DNA of 44,109 nucleotides, taken from an uncultured Moraxella sp. (GTDB lineage: Bacteria > Pseudomonadota > Gammaproteobacteria > Pseudomonadales > Moraxellaceae). A program made the position numbers and the translations under genes. Positions 7,328 through 16,672 of the stretch are shown here, one piece after another. The stretch is taken from NCBI GenBank assembly GCA_943908425.1, contig CALTTC010000018.1, positions 1 to 44,109 on the forward strand, in the 5' to 3' direction. Each line of letters starts with the position of its first letter. The stretch's first letter is position 1. Below the pieces are notes generated by a model. It was not told the origin of the DNA. It was given only the letters and a program-made list of their open reading frames with translations, and ran no database searches.

Positions 7328-8992
7328 TTACATATTAGGATAGTTAGGGCCACCACCTCCTTCAGGAGCCACCCAAGTAATGTTTTGGGCAGGGTCTTTA
7401 ATATCGCACGTTTTGCAGTGGACACAGTTTTGGGCGTTAATCACAAATCTTGCCCCAAGCTCACAACTATCATCGGCAACGACTTCATAAACCCCTGCTG
7501 GGCAATACCGCTGGGCAGGCTCAGCATATTGGGGTAAGTTATGATAAATTGGCACGCTAGGGTCGGTAAGCTTTAGATGGCAAGGCTGGTCTTCGGCGTG
7601 ATTGGTATTGGAGATAAATACGCTTGATAACTTATCAAACGTTAATTTGCCATCAGGTTTGGGGTAATCTGGCTTGTAGGCGTGGACAGCACGTTCTAAA
7701 TTGGCATAATCTGGCGTGTTGTCGTGGATAACAAACGGTACTTTACCCAAAATATTTTGCTCAACAAAACTAAACGCACCGCCAAGCCATAACCCCATAC
7801 GGTGCTGAGCAGGGGCAAAATTGCGTGCTTGAACGGCTTCTTCATAAAGCCAAGATTGACGAAAGGCGTTTTCATAGGGTACTTGGTCGTGAGCCAGCCC
7901 TTGTTGCAAACTTACAAAAATACTCTCGGCCGCCAACATACCTGATTTCATTGCGGTATGCGTGCCTTTGATTTTGGCAGGATTTAAAAACCCTGCATCA
8001 TCGCCAATCAACACTGCCCCATCAACACTAAGGCTTGGCAATGAATTTAAACCGCCTTTGGTAATTGCGCGTGCCCCATAAGACAAGCGTTTGCCACCTT
8101 CTAAAATAGGGCGAATCAATGGGTGTAATTTTAATCGCTGTAATTCATCAAATGGCGACAAAAATGGATTATGATAAGACAAATCCACAATCAATCCAAA
8201 ACTCACCTGATTATCTTCAGCAAAATACAAAAACCAACCGCCTGATGACCCTGTATCATTCAATGGCCAACCTGTGCCGTGCATTACCACGCCTTCTTGA
8301 TGTTTATTTGGGTCAATTTGCCAGAGCTCTTTTAATCCAATGCCATAATGCTGGGGGTCAGCATTGCTATCTAAATTAAATCGCTCAATAAGCTGTTTGC
8401 CCAAATGCCCACGGCACCCTTCGGCAAAAACGGTATACTTGGCAAGCAAATCATAACCTGCTTCAAAACTTGGCTTTTGCATACCTTTAGCATCAACACC
8501 CATATCACCAGTACGCACGCCAATCACCGCCCCATCATCGCCATACAAAATCTCACTGCCAGCAAATCCTGGGAACAGCATAATCTCCATCGCTTCTGCT
8601 TGCTCGGCAAGCCATCGCACCACATTGCCAAGCGATACGATATAATTACCATTATTGTGTAAGCTTTTTGGCACAAGGGCATCGGGCAGTTGTCGGGTCT
8701 TTTTATGGTTGGGCAACACATAGACCTTATCTTGTTTTACCGCAACGTTGAGTGGTGCTTGTTTTTGTTGCCAATCAGGAATAAGCTCGTCCAAAGCACG
8801 CGTCTCCATCACTGCCCCAGACAAGGTATGCGCCCCAAATTCTGAGCCTTTTTCTAGCACACACACCATAAAATCATCACGCCCTGCGTCCATTGCCAGC
8901 TGTTTTAGGCGTATGGCACAAGACAAGCCTGCCACGCCCCCACCGACAATCACCACATCAAATTCCATCGCTTCTCGCTCTATTGCTTGCAC
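7328..8992 (-). CDS. etfD: Electron transfer flavoprotein-ubiquinone oxidoreductase
   Basis: ETF-QO is an inner-membrane-associated FAD and 4Fe-4S enzyme that passes electrons from ETF (fatty acid and amino acid oxidation) to ubiquinone. The 554-residue protein has an N-terminal dinucleotide-binding fold (VVIVGGGVAGLSCAIRL), a second FAD motif (GAVLIGDDAGFLNPAKIKG) and C-terminal cluster cysteines (RYCPAG, then CVHCKTCDI). The start is a GTG at 8992 with a strong AGGGGA site; an internal ATG at 8968 has a poorer site. The gene stands alone, convergent to fabB and divergent from murI. Confidence 0.95.
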   Translation of the reverse strand: MQAIEREAMEFDVVIVGGGVAGLSCAIRLKQLAMDAGRDDFMVCVLEKGSEFGAHTLSGAVMETRALDELIPDWQQKQAPLNVAVKQDKVYVLPNHKKTRQLPDALVPKSLHNNGNYIVSLGNVVRWLAEQAEAMEIMLFPGFAGSEILYGDDGAVIGVRTGDMGVDAKGMQKPSFEAGYDLLAKYTVFAEGCRGHLGKQLIERFNLDSNADPQHYGIGLKELWQIDPNKHQEGVVMHGTGWPLNDTGSSGGWFLYFAEDNQVSFGLIVDLSYHNPFLSPFDELQRLKLHPLIRPILEGGKRLSYGARAITKGGLNSLPSLSVDGAVLIGDDAGFLNPAKIKGTHTAMKSGMLAAESIFVSLQQGLAHDQVPYENAFRQSWLYEEAVQARNFAPAQHRMGLWLGGAFSFVEQNILGKVPFVIHDNTPDYANLERAVHAYKPDYPKPDGKLTFDKLSSVFISNTNHAEDQPCHLKLTDPSVPIYHNLPQYAEPAQRYCPAGVYEVVADDSCELGARFVINAQNCVHCKTCDIKDPAQNITWVAPEGGGGPNYPNM

Positions 8993-9118
8993 GGCTATCC
9001 CCTAATTGTCTTATAAAAGTGCATTGTAGCAAATCTTTGTCTAATCACAAAATTTGTTTTAGGGCTAATTTTTACTTGCTTTTTTGGTAAAGTTTCGCCA
9101 AAATAATGTTTTTACCCA

Positions 9119-9958
9119 ATGCCTATGCCAACCGCTTCTGCCTCCCACCCCTCCAATACACTGCCCATTGGCGTCTTTGATTCTGGCGTGGGTGGACTTT
9201 CGGTTTATCTGCATCTGCAGCAATTATTACGCAATGAACAATTTATTTATTATGCCGACAGTGCCAATGTACCTTATGGTAATAAATCCTCGGCACAAAT
9301 TCGTGATTTAACAGTGGCCGCGGCGGCTTGGCTTATTGCACGCGGTATAAAACTACTGGTCATTGCTTGCAACTCCGCCTCCGCCCATGCCTTGGATATA
9401 TTGCGTGAGCGTTATAGCATTCCCATTGTCGGGCTTGTGCCTGCCCTAAAACCTGCGATCCTACTCACAACGACACGCCATATTGCGGTACTCGCCACAC
9501 AAGCCACCTTAGATGGCAATTTATTAAATACCATTATTGACAATGAAGCCACGCCTCTTGGCATCCGTGTGCACAAGCATTTTGAGCCAGCACTGGTGCC
9601 GTGGGTAGAGCTTGGCGCACCAAAACAGCACCCCACCTATCACGCTTTAGGCAGGCTTATGCAACAATTCGCCACCCAACATATTGATACGGTGGTGCTT
9701 GGCTGTACCCATTACCCATTTTTTAAGCAATTATTGCAAAACTACATCGATACGCACAATCTACCCATCGCCCTAGTAGATTCTGGTTTAGCGATTGCTA
9801 GGCGTGTGCAATATTTATTAACAGCCTTACATTTAAATACGCCAACACCGCTAAACGCTAATGGCACAAGTCCACCACTGCAATTTTATGCCAGTCGCCA
9901 AGACAGTACGCTCGTTGCCGAAACACTAATTCCCAATAAATTACATATTGTTTCTTAA
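9119..9958 (+). CDS. murI: Glutamate racemase
   Basis: MurI interconverts L- and D-glutamate, supplying D-Glu for peptidoglycan. The 279-residue protein shows FDSGVGGLS at residues 20-28 and both catalytic cysteines: C84 in ACNSAS (ACNTAS in most homologues) and C196 in LGCTHYP. The first ATG at 9119 has no strong ribosome-binding site; a second ATG two codons later is equally possible. The N-terminal 15 residues are a non-conserved extension. Confidence 0.95.
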   Translation: MPMPTASASHPSNTLPIGVFDSGVGGLSVYLHLQQLLRNEQFIYYADSANVPYGNKSSAQIRDLTVAAAAWLIARGIKLLVIACNSASAHALDILRERYSIPIVGLVPALKPAILLTTTRHIAVLATQATLDGNLLNTIIDNEATPLGIRVHKHFEPALVPWVELGAPKQHPTYHALGRLMQQFATQHIDTVVLGCTHYPFFKQLLQNYIDTHNLPIALVDSGLAIARRVQYLLTALHLNTPTPLNANGTSPPLQFYASRQDSTLVAETLIPNKLHIVS

Positions 9959-10031
9959 TTGTTATTTTTTATTAAAAAATGTGTTAATTATTTAATTAAG
10001 CAGCACAAACAGCTTTTTTGCTAAATAATCA

Positions 10032-10060
10032 TTCTTAAAAAGCAAAAGCTTTGTTATAAT
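10032..10060 (+). promoter_or_regulatory. Candidate promoter of the DUF4062-like gene
   Basis: A perfect TATAAT at 10055-10060 lies 30 bp before the TTG start at 10091. The -35 region at 17 bp spacing is only TTCTTA (10032-10037), so the call rests on the -10 box. Confidence 0.4.
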
Positions 10061-10090
10061 GACAAAAACAAGCTTGCCACTAAGGCACTA

Positions 10091-10993
10091 TTGCCCACCC
10101 TTAACCGAGATACGACGTTGCCGACCCATCGCCACCACATTCATCTTATTTGCGATGCCAAAGACCCAAGCCTCTATGGCCTACAAGACGCTTTGACGAT
10201 TTTTTTTGAGCAACGGGCGTTCTTGACCAAGGATTTATTTGGTACAACGAGCGAAGCCGCCAATTATAGTTGGCGTTGTATCAATAATTGTGATTGCGTG
10301 TTTGTGCTACTCGGTGAAAGCTATGGTAGCCTAACCAATACAGGCGTAAGTCAGCTCCATATCAGCTATTTAAATGCTAAAACCAAACGCAAACCGATGG
10401 CGGTGTTCGTGCTAGAGACCAGCGAGCGCCCAAGACAGCTTAGCGATTTATTGGCGATGATTAAAGAGCAAGTCACGCAAGTGCATAACATTACCCCAAG
10501 CACCGATTTGGCATTGTTATTCACAGACGCCTACGAGATAGCCACCATTGATAAGCTAGCGGTAAGCGCCCCTATTGTCAATAAACCCAAAGTGAGCACG
10601 ATAAGCCCTAGGCTTAAGCACAAAACCCCTGTCAATCTTGCCGATGAAGTACTCCTTAACTGTACTGCACACGCCTTTACTGGCGGTACGTTGATTGAAG
10701 TTGCCTTTATGGCAAAAACCAAATGGCAGAGTATTTTGCACGCCTTACAGCAACACGGCATAAGCTTTAGTATACAGGGCTTGTGGCGAGTGTTAAACGA
10801 TACCATCACCCCCCAAGCCATGCCGGCGGTCAAGCATCTATACCCTGACGTGCACGCCATCAGTCGCTGTCAAGTCACCAAAGCGGATGTTCTATGGGTA
10901 GAAGATGAACTCTTAAACGCCAATTTTATTGCCAAACATAGCCTTAACAGTCAAGGCAAACCTACTTTTATTATTACCTTACCCAACCCATAA
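10091..10993 (+). CDS. DUF4062-like domain protein
   Basis: The 300-residue protein has an N-terminal part (about 15-130) that resembles DUF4062: an ICDAKDPSLYGLQDAL segment, an INNCDCVFVLLGESYGS strand and a later LHISYL helix. DUF4062 is often found at the N-terminus of NTPase or effector proteins and is related to TIR-like folds. Here there is no NTPase domain, and the C-terminal half (about 185-300) is not recognised. The start appears to be TTG, with AAGG 6-10 nt upstream; no good ATG exists near the N-terminus. A small acidic gene follows 12 bp after the stop, so the two are probably co-transcribed. Function unknown. Confidence 0.6.
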   Translation: MPTLNRDTTLPTHRHHIHLICDAKDPSLYGLQDALTIFFEQRAFLTKDLFGTTSEAANYSWRCINNCDCVFVLLGESYGSLTNTGVSQLHISYLNAKTKRKPMAVFVLETSERPRQLSDLLAMIKEQVTQVHNITPSTDLALLFTDAYEIATIDKLAVSAPIVNKPKVSTISPRLKHKTPVNLADEVLLNCTAHAFTGGTLIEVAFMAKTKWQSILHALQQHGISFSIQGLWRVLNDTITPQAMPAVKHLYPDVHAISRCQVTKADVLWVEDELLNANFIAKHSLNSQGKPTFIITLPNP

Positions 10994-11005
10994 TTAGGAG
11001 TCATT

Positions 11006-11251
11006 ATGACCTTGCCCAATGATAACCACCATGCCCAAGATGTGATGACAGCTGACTTTGAACACTTGGACGAAGTGCTAGAAACCATTCGCACCGATAA
11101 TGTTGAAGAAGAAATTGAAGAGCTAGACGCGCTTATTGACACCCTACACGATGCCGAAAAATCGCGCACGCTAGAAGAGCAAGTCGCGTACATGAAAGAG
11201 CGTGGCATTGACCCCGCCAAAAACTTTAAAGCGTGGGACGAAGAAGAATAA
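11006..11251 (+). CDS. Small acidic hypothetical protein
   Basis: An 81-residue protein, strongly acidic (VEEEIEELDALIDTL and a DEEE end), probably mostly alpha-helical. It has a clear AGGAG site before the ATG, sits 12 bp after the DUF4062-like gene and ends at a strong terminator, so it is a real gene and the last of a two-gene unit. I do not recognise the family. The GIDPAKNFKAWDEEE tail may be a conserved motif. Confidence 0.75.
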   Translation: MTLPNDNHHAQDVMTADFEHLDEVLETIRTDNVEEEIEELDALIDTLHDAEKSRTLEEQVAYMKERGIDPAKNFKAWDEEE

Positions 11252-11264
11252 CTTCAACCACCAA

Positions 11265-11299
11265 AAAAAAACGCCTAGCAATCTCCTAGGCGTTTTTTG
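11265..11299. terminator. Bidirectional intrinsic terminator
   Basis: AAAAAACGCCTAG (ending 11278) and CTAGGCGTTTTTT (from 11286) form a GC-containing stem with a 7-nt loop. T-runs lie on both strands, so it serves the small acidic gene on the plus strand and the lytic transglycosylase gene on the minus strand. Confidence 0.9.
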
Positions 11300-11306
11300 T
11301 ATCTAT

Positions 11307-12719
11307 TTATTGACTAATAAGCACTAATTGGCGTTGTCCTTGTTCATTCGTAACCACACGATACTGACGCACGCCACTAGCAGGACTGCTAGCGCTAGGC
11401 GTAGCCACCACTTGTGTGCCTTGCCAAACCTGCCCCCGTGGCACAGTGGTGGACTGTACAGGCACAGGGTGTGGCGCTTGTAGCGAGACAGTGCCCGTAT
11501 TTGGGCTAGTATTCGCCATAATTAAGCGATAAAAACGTTGTCCTGCGCGTCCATCAGCGCTAACGCCCATTTTGCGTTGATAATCTTTAATAGCGGCACG
11601 CGTACCATCGCCAATAATCCCATCAACCACGCCAATGTCATAGCCGTGATTGATGAGTGCTTGTTGAATGGCACGCGCCTCACGCCGACTAATGCCTGCG
11701 TCATCGGTTGGCCATGGAGTGCTAAACCCGACATTGTAAGCTTGATTTTTGGCAATCAAATCTGACAGCTGAGCAATGGCTAACGCATAACTTTCTGAGG
11801 CGTTGTAAGCATAGAAAGTATCAAAATTTTTACCCACCAAAAACAGTGGTCCATTACTTCCTGCTGGAGCAAGTAGCCCTGCTGACGGCAAGGTGTTAGG
11901 CAGTGGTCGCCCATCGGCAAGGGTATAGCCCAAACTACGCCAATGACTCATGGGTTTTTTGTTTTTGCGGTTGGAGGTAGCGGTAACGCCAGCGGGTTTT
12001 TTGACTTCAAAGCCCCACGGCTCACCTGTTTTGTAGCCCTTTTTTGCCAAAAAGTTGGCGGTACTTGCCAAGGCATCGGGCACACTACGCACAATATCAC
12101 GTCTGCCATCGCCATCAAAATCGGTCGCCAATTCTAAAAAAGCACTCGGCATAAACTGTGTTTGCCCAAATGCCCCTGCCCAAGACCCTGTCATATCTGA
12201 CGGATAGATATCACCGTTTTGGACAATTTTTAGGGCATTGGCAAATTCACCGCGAAAATAAGACTGCCGGCGGTCAAAACACGATAAAGTGGCAAGGCTA
12301 TCAAACAAAGGCTTTTTGCCCAGCGTCTGCCCAAAATTAGACTCCACGCCCCACACGCCTAGCACGTCGTGCATATCAACCCCATAGCGACGTTCAATTT
12401 GTCTTAACGTCTCCAAATGACGATTTTTGGCGTTGATACCATCAGCAACACGCTCTTCATCTACAAGCGACGCTAGATAGTCCCAGACCGGTTTTTTAAA
12501 TTCTGGCTGATAATTTAAAGCCTTAATCACGCTGTCATCAGGTGCGACTGGGCGATAGCGGTCAAAAGTTGCGCCACTTACCCCACGACTGGCAAAATTA
12601 GCTCGCAGACTGTTAAGACAGCTATCAAATTGTGCTTGACTTAGCTCGCTGGCATAAGTGTGCGTTACCATTAAAGCACTCACCAACAGACCACAGGCGG
12701 ATTTGGACAATACAGACAT
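11307..12719 (-). CDS. Lytic murein transglycosylase, MltB family
   Basis: This periplasmic enzyme cleaves peptidoglycan glycan strands to 1,6-anhydro-muropeptides. From the ATG at 12719 (MSVLSKSACGLLVSALMVTH) the protein has 470 residues with a signal peptide cut near residue 23. The reading frame is open further upstream, but this ATG has an AGGGG site and restores the signal sequence. The catalytic glutamate is E126 in VWGVESNFG; GAFGQTQFMPSAFL follows. The C-terminus has a peptidoglycan-binding domain (REARAIQQALINHGYD). No lipobox cysteine is seen, so it is probably soluble. It is divergent from rnr. Confidence 0.9.
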   Translation of the reverse strand: MSVLSKSACGLLVSALMVTHTYASELSQAQFDSCLNSLRANFASRGVSGATFDRYRPVAPDDSVIKALNYQPEFKKPVWDYLASLVDEERVADGINAKNRHLETLRQIERRYGVDMHDVLGVWGVESNFGQTLGKKPLFDSLATLSCFDRRQSYFRGEFANALKIVQNGDIYPSDMTGSWAGAFGQTQFMPSAFLELATDFDGDGRRDIVRSVPDALASTANFLAKKGYKTGEPWGFEVKKPAGVTATSNRKNKKPMSHWRSLGYTLADGRPLPNTLPSAGLLAPAGSNGPLFLVGKNFDTFYAYNASESYALAIAQLSDLIAKNQAYNVGFSTPWPTDDAGISRREARAIQQALINHGYDIGVVDGIIGDGTRAAIKDYQRKMGVSADGRAGQRFYRLIMANTSPNTGTVSLQAPHPVPVQSTTVPRGQVWQGTQVVATPSASSPASGVRQYRVVTNEQGQRQLVLISQ

Positions 12720-12845
12720 AACTACCCCTAACAAAAAAATAAGCAGTATAACAAATAACCCAAGCAAAGTACAAAAGCTTTTACCTATATAAAGCCTTGA
12801 AACTATGTTATGATAAGCCCATTTAATTTGTATTCTAGGTAACCT

Positions 12846-15086
12846 ATGACTGATACGCAGTGGACAGACCCCAACGAGGCACTTGAAGCCGCCAAATACC
12901 AAAACCCCATTCCTAGCCGTCTGTTAATTTTGCAAACGGTTGCCAAGCTTATGAATGCTGGCACAGGCACAAGCCTTGATGACCTTGCTTCTGAATTTCA
13001 AATTCTAGATGATGACGATAAATTTTTTGCGCTCACCAACCGCCTAAAAGCCATGCTAAGAGATGGGCAACTAGAACGCCAAGATGGCATTCATTATAGC
13101 ATTGCCCCGCCACCAACGGTCGTGACAGGCAATGTTATCGCTAACCCTAAAGGCTTTGGCTTTATCCAGCTAAGCGATATGCCCGATTTGTTTTTGCACG
13201 AAAAACAAATGCGCCTTGTCTTTCACGGCGACACCGTTAAAGCTACTGCCACTGATTACCGTGGTAAAGCGGAGGGGCGTATTAGTGAGGTTATCGCGCG
13301 CAAACAAAACGAGTTTATCGGCACACTTGCCCAAGATGGCGACGGTTTTTATTATGCCAACTTAGATGGGGTAAATCAGCATCAGCCCATTACCTTAGAC
13401 AGCGCACAGGTGACGGCACTTGGGCTGAAAGTTGCAACGCCCATCAAAGTTGCGCTTGTGGATTTTCCTGATTATGCCCATTACGCCACTGGCAATATAC
13501 TAAAGGTGTTAGACAACCATAATGACCGTGAGCTCATTATCGAAACTACGGTCTATAACCACAATATCCCCACCGAATTTAGCGAACCCGCCCTAGCGCA
13601 AGCCAATAGCTACGATGAGCCAAGTAAAAGTGACTGGCAAGGGCGTACCGATTTGCGTGAATTGCCACTAATTACCATTGATGGAGAGGATGCCCGCGAC
13701 TTTGACGATGCAGTATTTGCCGAAAAGCGCGCTGGCGGTAACTTTCGGGTAGTTGTTGCCATTGCTGACGTTAGCCACTATGTGACGGTCGGCTCAGCAC
13801 TAGACCGAGATGCCTATGAACGTGGCACATCGGTGTACTTCCCCCATCGGGTGATTCCTATGCTTCCTGAAGTGCTATCCAACGGCTTGTGCTCGCTAAA
13901 TCCCAAGGTAGACCGCCTGTGTATGGTCGCTGATATTAAAGTGTCGCGAGCAGGACGGGTAACCGATTATGCCTTTTATCCAGCGGTAATGCACTCCAAG
14001 GCGCGCCTGACTTACAATCAAGTCAATGCCTATTTTGATAACCCAAGCAATAAAAGCTTGCCAGATGAGCTTATCCATAATCCTGCGGTTACCAAATCCG
14101 TGGATACCCTATATCAGCTGTACAACGTGCTAGACGAACGGCGCGAAGAGCGTGGGGCAATGGCGTTTGAGACCGCCGAAAGCTACATTAAATTTGGGGA
14201 AGATGGCGATATTGTAGACATTGTCAAGCGCACCCGTGGCACTGCCCACAAGCTTATTGAAGAATGTATGCTTCTTGCCAATACTTGCGCGGCAAGCTTC
14301 GCCTTAAAACACGATTTGCCCGTGTTGTATCGCAATCACGAGCGCCCCGATGAAACCAAAACCACCAAACTTGCCAATTATGTCAAGACCTTTGGGCTGT
14401 CTTTTCCCACAGAAGAGCCCACGCATGCCGATTATCAACGCATTATCAAGGCAACCGCCGACCGTCCTGACAGCGTAAGTATCCATAGCATGCTACTACG
14501 CTCCATGATGCAAGCCAATTATAGCCCTGATAATATCGGGCATTTTGGCTTGGCGTTTGAGGAATATAGCCACTTTACCTCACCGATTCGTCGCTATCCT
14601 GATTTGATGTTGCACCGTGCGATTAAAGAAAAAATCACTGGACAAAAATTGCCAGCACCTTTATATAAAAATCTCCAAGAAGCTGGCGAGCAGACCTCCA
14701 CCACCGAACGCCGTGCCGAGGAAGCCTCACGTTTTGTTGAAAGCTGGCTCAAATGCCATTATATGACTCAGCACATTGGCGAGGAGTTTACAGGCGTTGT
14801 AAGCACTGTGACAAGTTTTGGGCTATTTATCACCTTAACTGAGCTATTCATTGATGGACTGCTACACATCTCAGGGCTTGGGCAAGAGTACTTTACTTAC
14901 GATGAACACGAACAAAAACTCATCGGCGATAAGGGCACTGCCTTTGGCTTGGGTGATTTATTAACTGTCAAAGTCTTAGGGGTCAATATGGATTTACTAC
15001 AAATTGACTTTCAGTTACTACAAAAGCTTGCCGATGACACGGCGACAAGCCAACCGAGCAAAAAACGACGCAACAAAAAGCGCTAA
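12846..15086 (+). CDS. rnr: Ribonuclease R
   Basis: RNase R is a 3'-5' processive exoribonuclease that degrades structured RNA. The 746-residue protein (E. coli about 813) has N-terminal helix-turn-helix and cold-shock-like regions, then the RNB domain with the metal-binding motif TIDGEDARDFDDAV. A C-terminal S1 domain (GVVSTVTSFGLFITL) and a short basic tail (SKKRRNKKR) complete it. The ATG at 12846 is preceded by AGGT. The basic tail is shorter than in enterobacteria. It is divergent from the transglycosylase gene, and a terminator follows. Confidence 0.95.
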   Translation: MTDTQWTDPNEALEAAKYQNPIPSRLLILQTVAKLMNAGTGTSLDDLASEFQILDDDDKFFALTNRLKAMLRDGQLERQDGIHYSIAPPPTVVTGNVIANPKGFGFIQLSDMPDLFLHEKQMRLVFHGDTVKATATDYRGKAEGRISEVIARKQNEFIGTLAQDGDGFYYANLDGVNQHQPITLDSAQVTALGLKVATPIKVALVDFPDYAHYATGNILKVLDNHNDRELIIETTVYNHNIPTEFSEPALAQANSYDEPSKSDWQGRTDLRELPLITIDGEDARDFDDAVFAEKRAGGNFRVVVAIADVSHYVTVGSALDRDAYERGTSVYFPHRVIPMLPEVLSNGLCSLNPKVDRLCMVADIKVSRAGRVTDYAFYPAVMHSKARLTYNQVNAYFDNPSNKSLPDELIHNPAVTKSVDTLYQLYNVLDERREERGAMAFETAESYIKFGEDGDIVDIVKRTRGTAHKLIEECMLLANTCAASFALKHDLPVLYRNHERPDETKTTKLANYVKTFGLSFPTEEPTHADYQRIIKATADRPDSVSIHSMLLRSMMQANYSPDNIGHFGLAFEEYSHFTSPIRRYPDLMLHRAIKEKITGQKLPAPLYKNLQEAGEQTSTTERRAEEASRFVESWLKCHYMTQHIGEEFTGVVSTVTSFGLFITLTELFIDGLLHISGLGQEYFTYDEHEQKLIGDKGTAFGLGDLLTVKVLGVNMDLLQIDFQLLQKLADDTATSQPSKKRRNKKR

Positions 15087-15103
15087 TTAACGCCAGCACC
15101 TAT

Positions 15104-15134
15104 ACTGCCTAAGGGCGATCTTGGGCAGTTTTTT
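15104..15134 (+). terminator. rnr terminator
   Basis: ACTGCCTAAG (15104-15113) pairs with CTTGGGCAGT (15120-15129) with one wobble pair and a 6-nt loop. A run of T residues follows. It lies 18 bp after the rnr stop. Confidence 0.88.
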
Positions 15135-15339
15135 ATCAATTTTTGGGCTGTGGTTTGACTTGCTGTTATCACTTGATTTTAAATTTTTGTATTGTCTTGA
15201 TAAATACATAACCGCCAATGCTCAATACCAAAACCACAATTAAGCTGTTAGCAACATAGGCATTGCCAATTTATAACCACAAATCACCCAAAAAAATACC
15301 ACCGCATCAAAGACACGATGGTAGGATAATAAGCTTAGC

Positions 15340-15885
15340 TTAAAAGGCGTAAGTTGCCCCAAGCGCCCAGCCTTGAGCTTTGGTTCTAAGATTGTCGTGA
15401 GAGGCTTTTGGATAACGGGTATAGCCCACATCAACCGCCAAATTAGGCGTGGCTTGATAGCCAAGATTAGCACCAAAGGCAACGCCAGTTTTATTGGCAT
15501 TATACTGTGCCTCGCCATCGGGTGTAGGGGCGCGGAATTTAACGTCCGTATTCACCAATCCAATCCGCCCTTTAGCATAGACAGGCGCTTGCTCAAAATT
15601 ATAACGGTAATGCCCATAAACGCCATAATGCTTACCAGACAGCTTGCCATCACCGACTTTTTTGTCTTCGGTGGTGACAAATTCTAGCTCGCCACCAACA
15701 TTGGCATCAAATTGATAGCCGGCATTAACGCCATAGCTTGTCAAGTGAAAGCTGTCTTTGCCTTTATATTCCATCTGCCCAACTTTGACACCAACATAAG
15801 GCTGTGCGTTGGCAAACACAGGGGCGGCGTTAGCAGATACGGCAAATACAACGCTTGCCGCTAAAGCAATTTTAACTAATGTCAT
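15340..15885 (-). CDS. Small outer-membrane beta-barrel protein (copy 1)
   Basis: A 181-residue protein with a signal peptide (VFAVSANA/AP) and alternating beta-strand sequence ending in an aromatic residue (GATYAF), as in eight-stranded outer-membrane barrels. YAKGRIGL and GANLGYQATPNLAVDVGY are shared in form with the neighbouring copy 2, so the pair arose by duplication. The AGGAG site and promoter upstream are good. The exact role (adhesin, porin-like or structural) cannot be told; an OmpA-type periplasmic domain is absent. Confidence 0.8.
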   Translation of the reverse strand: MTLVKIALAASVVFAVSANAAPVFANAQPYVGVKVGQMEYKGKDSFHLTSYGVNAGYQFDANVGGELEFVTTEDKKVGDGKLSGKHYGVYGHYRYNFEQAPVYAKGRIGLVNTDVKFRAPTPDGEAQYNANKTGVAFGANLGYQATPNLAVDVGYTRYPKASHDNLRTKAQGWALGATYAF

Positions 15886-15914
15886 GACATCTCCTAAAGT
15901 TAGATAATGATGAT

Positions 15915-15943
15915 ATAATACTGCAATTTTGTTAAAATGTCAC
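15915..15943 (-). promoter_or_regulatory. Promoter of outer-membrane barrel gene copy 1
   Basis: On the minus strand GTGACA (15938-15943), a 17-bp spacer and TATTAT (15915-15920) lie about 30 bp upstream of the ATG at 15885. The TTAGGAGAT ribosome-binding site lies between. Confidence 0.65.
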
Positions 15944-16001
15944 CATAAAATTACTATAATTAGTTTTTTATTGTTGGCTATGATAGGCAACAAGTTATCG
16001 C

Positions 16002-16035
16002 CCAAAAAAATAACCGCCTATGACAGCGGTTATTT
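16002..16035 (-). terminator. Terminator of outer-membrane barrel gene copy 2
   Basis: AAATAACCGC (16008-16017) and GCGGTTATTT (16026-16035) form a perfect 10-bp stem with an 8-nt loop. On the minus strand it runs into seven T residues. It lies 18 bp after the stop of copy 2 and separates the two barrel genes. Confidence 0.9.
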
Positions 16036-16053
16036 GCTTAGCAACAAAGCAGA

Positions 16054-16605
16054 TTAGAACGCAACGTGCGCACCTAAAGAAACGCCTTTTACATCGCTAG
16101 ACAGGTAGTTGTATCCAAGCTCAAGACCAATGTTTTGACTTGGGGCAAATCCTAGTGCAACACCACCAGCTAGCCCTGTTGTGTTAGATTTTGCGCTCCA
16201 TAAGTTACTGTCTTTGCTTTCATCTTTCACTTCAGTAGCGCCTACACCGATTTTGCCTTTAGCATAAACAGGCATATTGTTAAAGGCATAACGATAAGTA
16301 CCATAAGCACCGTAAGCTTTCGTTTCATACTCGTAACGCACACCGTTGATAGCGTATTCTTTAGCGCTACCACCTTGATACTCAAGCTCTACACCCATAT
16401 TTTGGTCAAAATTGTAACCGCCATACACGCCATAGTTAGTGTTTTTCTTGTTAATACCATATAGATCAACGTCTACTTGCGTTGCTTTCACACCAACATA
16501 AGGCTGAGCCATATTTGACGCGCCATAAGTTAAAGCTGCGTTCGCTGATACAGCCAATACCGAACTTACTACTGAGGCTAATGCAATTTTCGCTACAGTT
16601 TTCAT
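16054..16605 (-). CDS. Small outer-membrane beta-barrel protein (copy 2)
   Basis: A 183-residue paralogue of copy 1: signal peptide (SSVLAVSANA/AL), QPYVGVKATQ after cleavage, barrel strands, and an aromatic C-terminus (GAHVAF). It shares PVYAKGKIGVG with copy 1. Each copy has its own promoter or leader and terminator, so they are separately expressed. The leader has a GCAAT-ACGGC-ATTGC hairpin and, further up, a 14-bp palindrome. The AGGAG site before the ATG is good. Confidence 0.8.
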   Translation of the reverse strand: MKTVAKIALASVVSSVLAVSANAALTYGASNMAQPYVGVKATQVDVDLYGINKKNTNYGVYGGYNFDQNMGVELEYQGGSAKEYAINGVRYEYETKAYGAYGTYRYAFNNMPVYAKGKIGVGATEVKDESKDSNLWSAKSNTTGLAGGVALGFAPSQNIGLELGYNYLSSDVKGVSLGAHVAF

Positions 16606-16658
16606 AACTACTCCTAATTAAGTCGCAATGCCGTATTGCCTGCGATGGGCTTATGTTA

Positions 16659-16672
16659 ACAAAATATTTTGT
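16659..16672. promoter_or_regulatory. 14-bp perfect palindrome upstream of barrel gene copy 2
   Basis: ACAAAATATTTTGT is a perfect palindrome, within a slightly longer TTAACAAAATATTTTGTAA with near-symmetry, 54 bp upstream of the ATG. The size and position fit an operator for a dimeric regulator, but it is AT-rich and could be chance. Confidence 0.35.

Noticed and set aside
9959..10030. AT-rich hairpins after murI as terminator
   Set aside because: The possible stems are 4-6 bp of nearly pure A/T or have mismatched loops. Not convincing.
12797..12825. TTGAAA upstream of rnr as a -35 box
   Set aside because: No -10 box lies at 16-18 bp; the nearby TATGAT is only 6 bp away. No promoter is called.
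15136..15335. Membrane-like minus-strand frames downstream of rnr (GGYVFIKTIQKFKIK and FDAVVFFWVICGYKL)
   Set aside because: They suggest a broken small membrane protein but lie in two frames, lack a start, and no family is recognised. The evidence is too thin to call a pseudogene.
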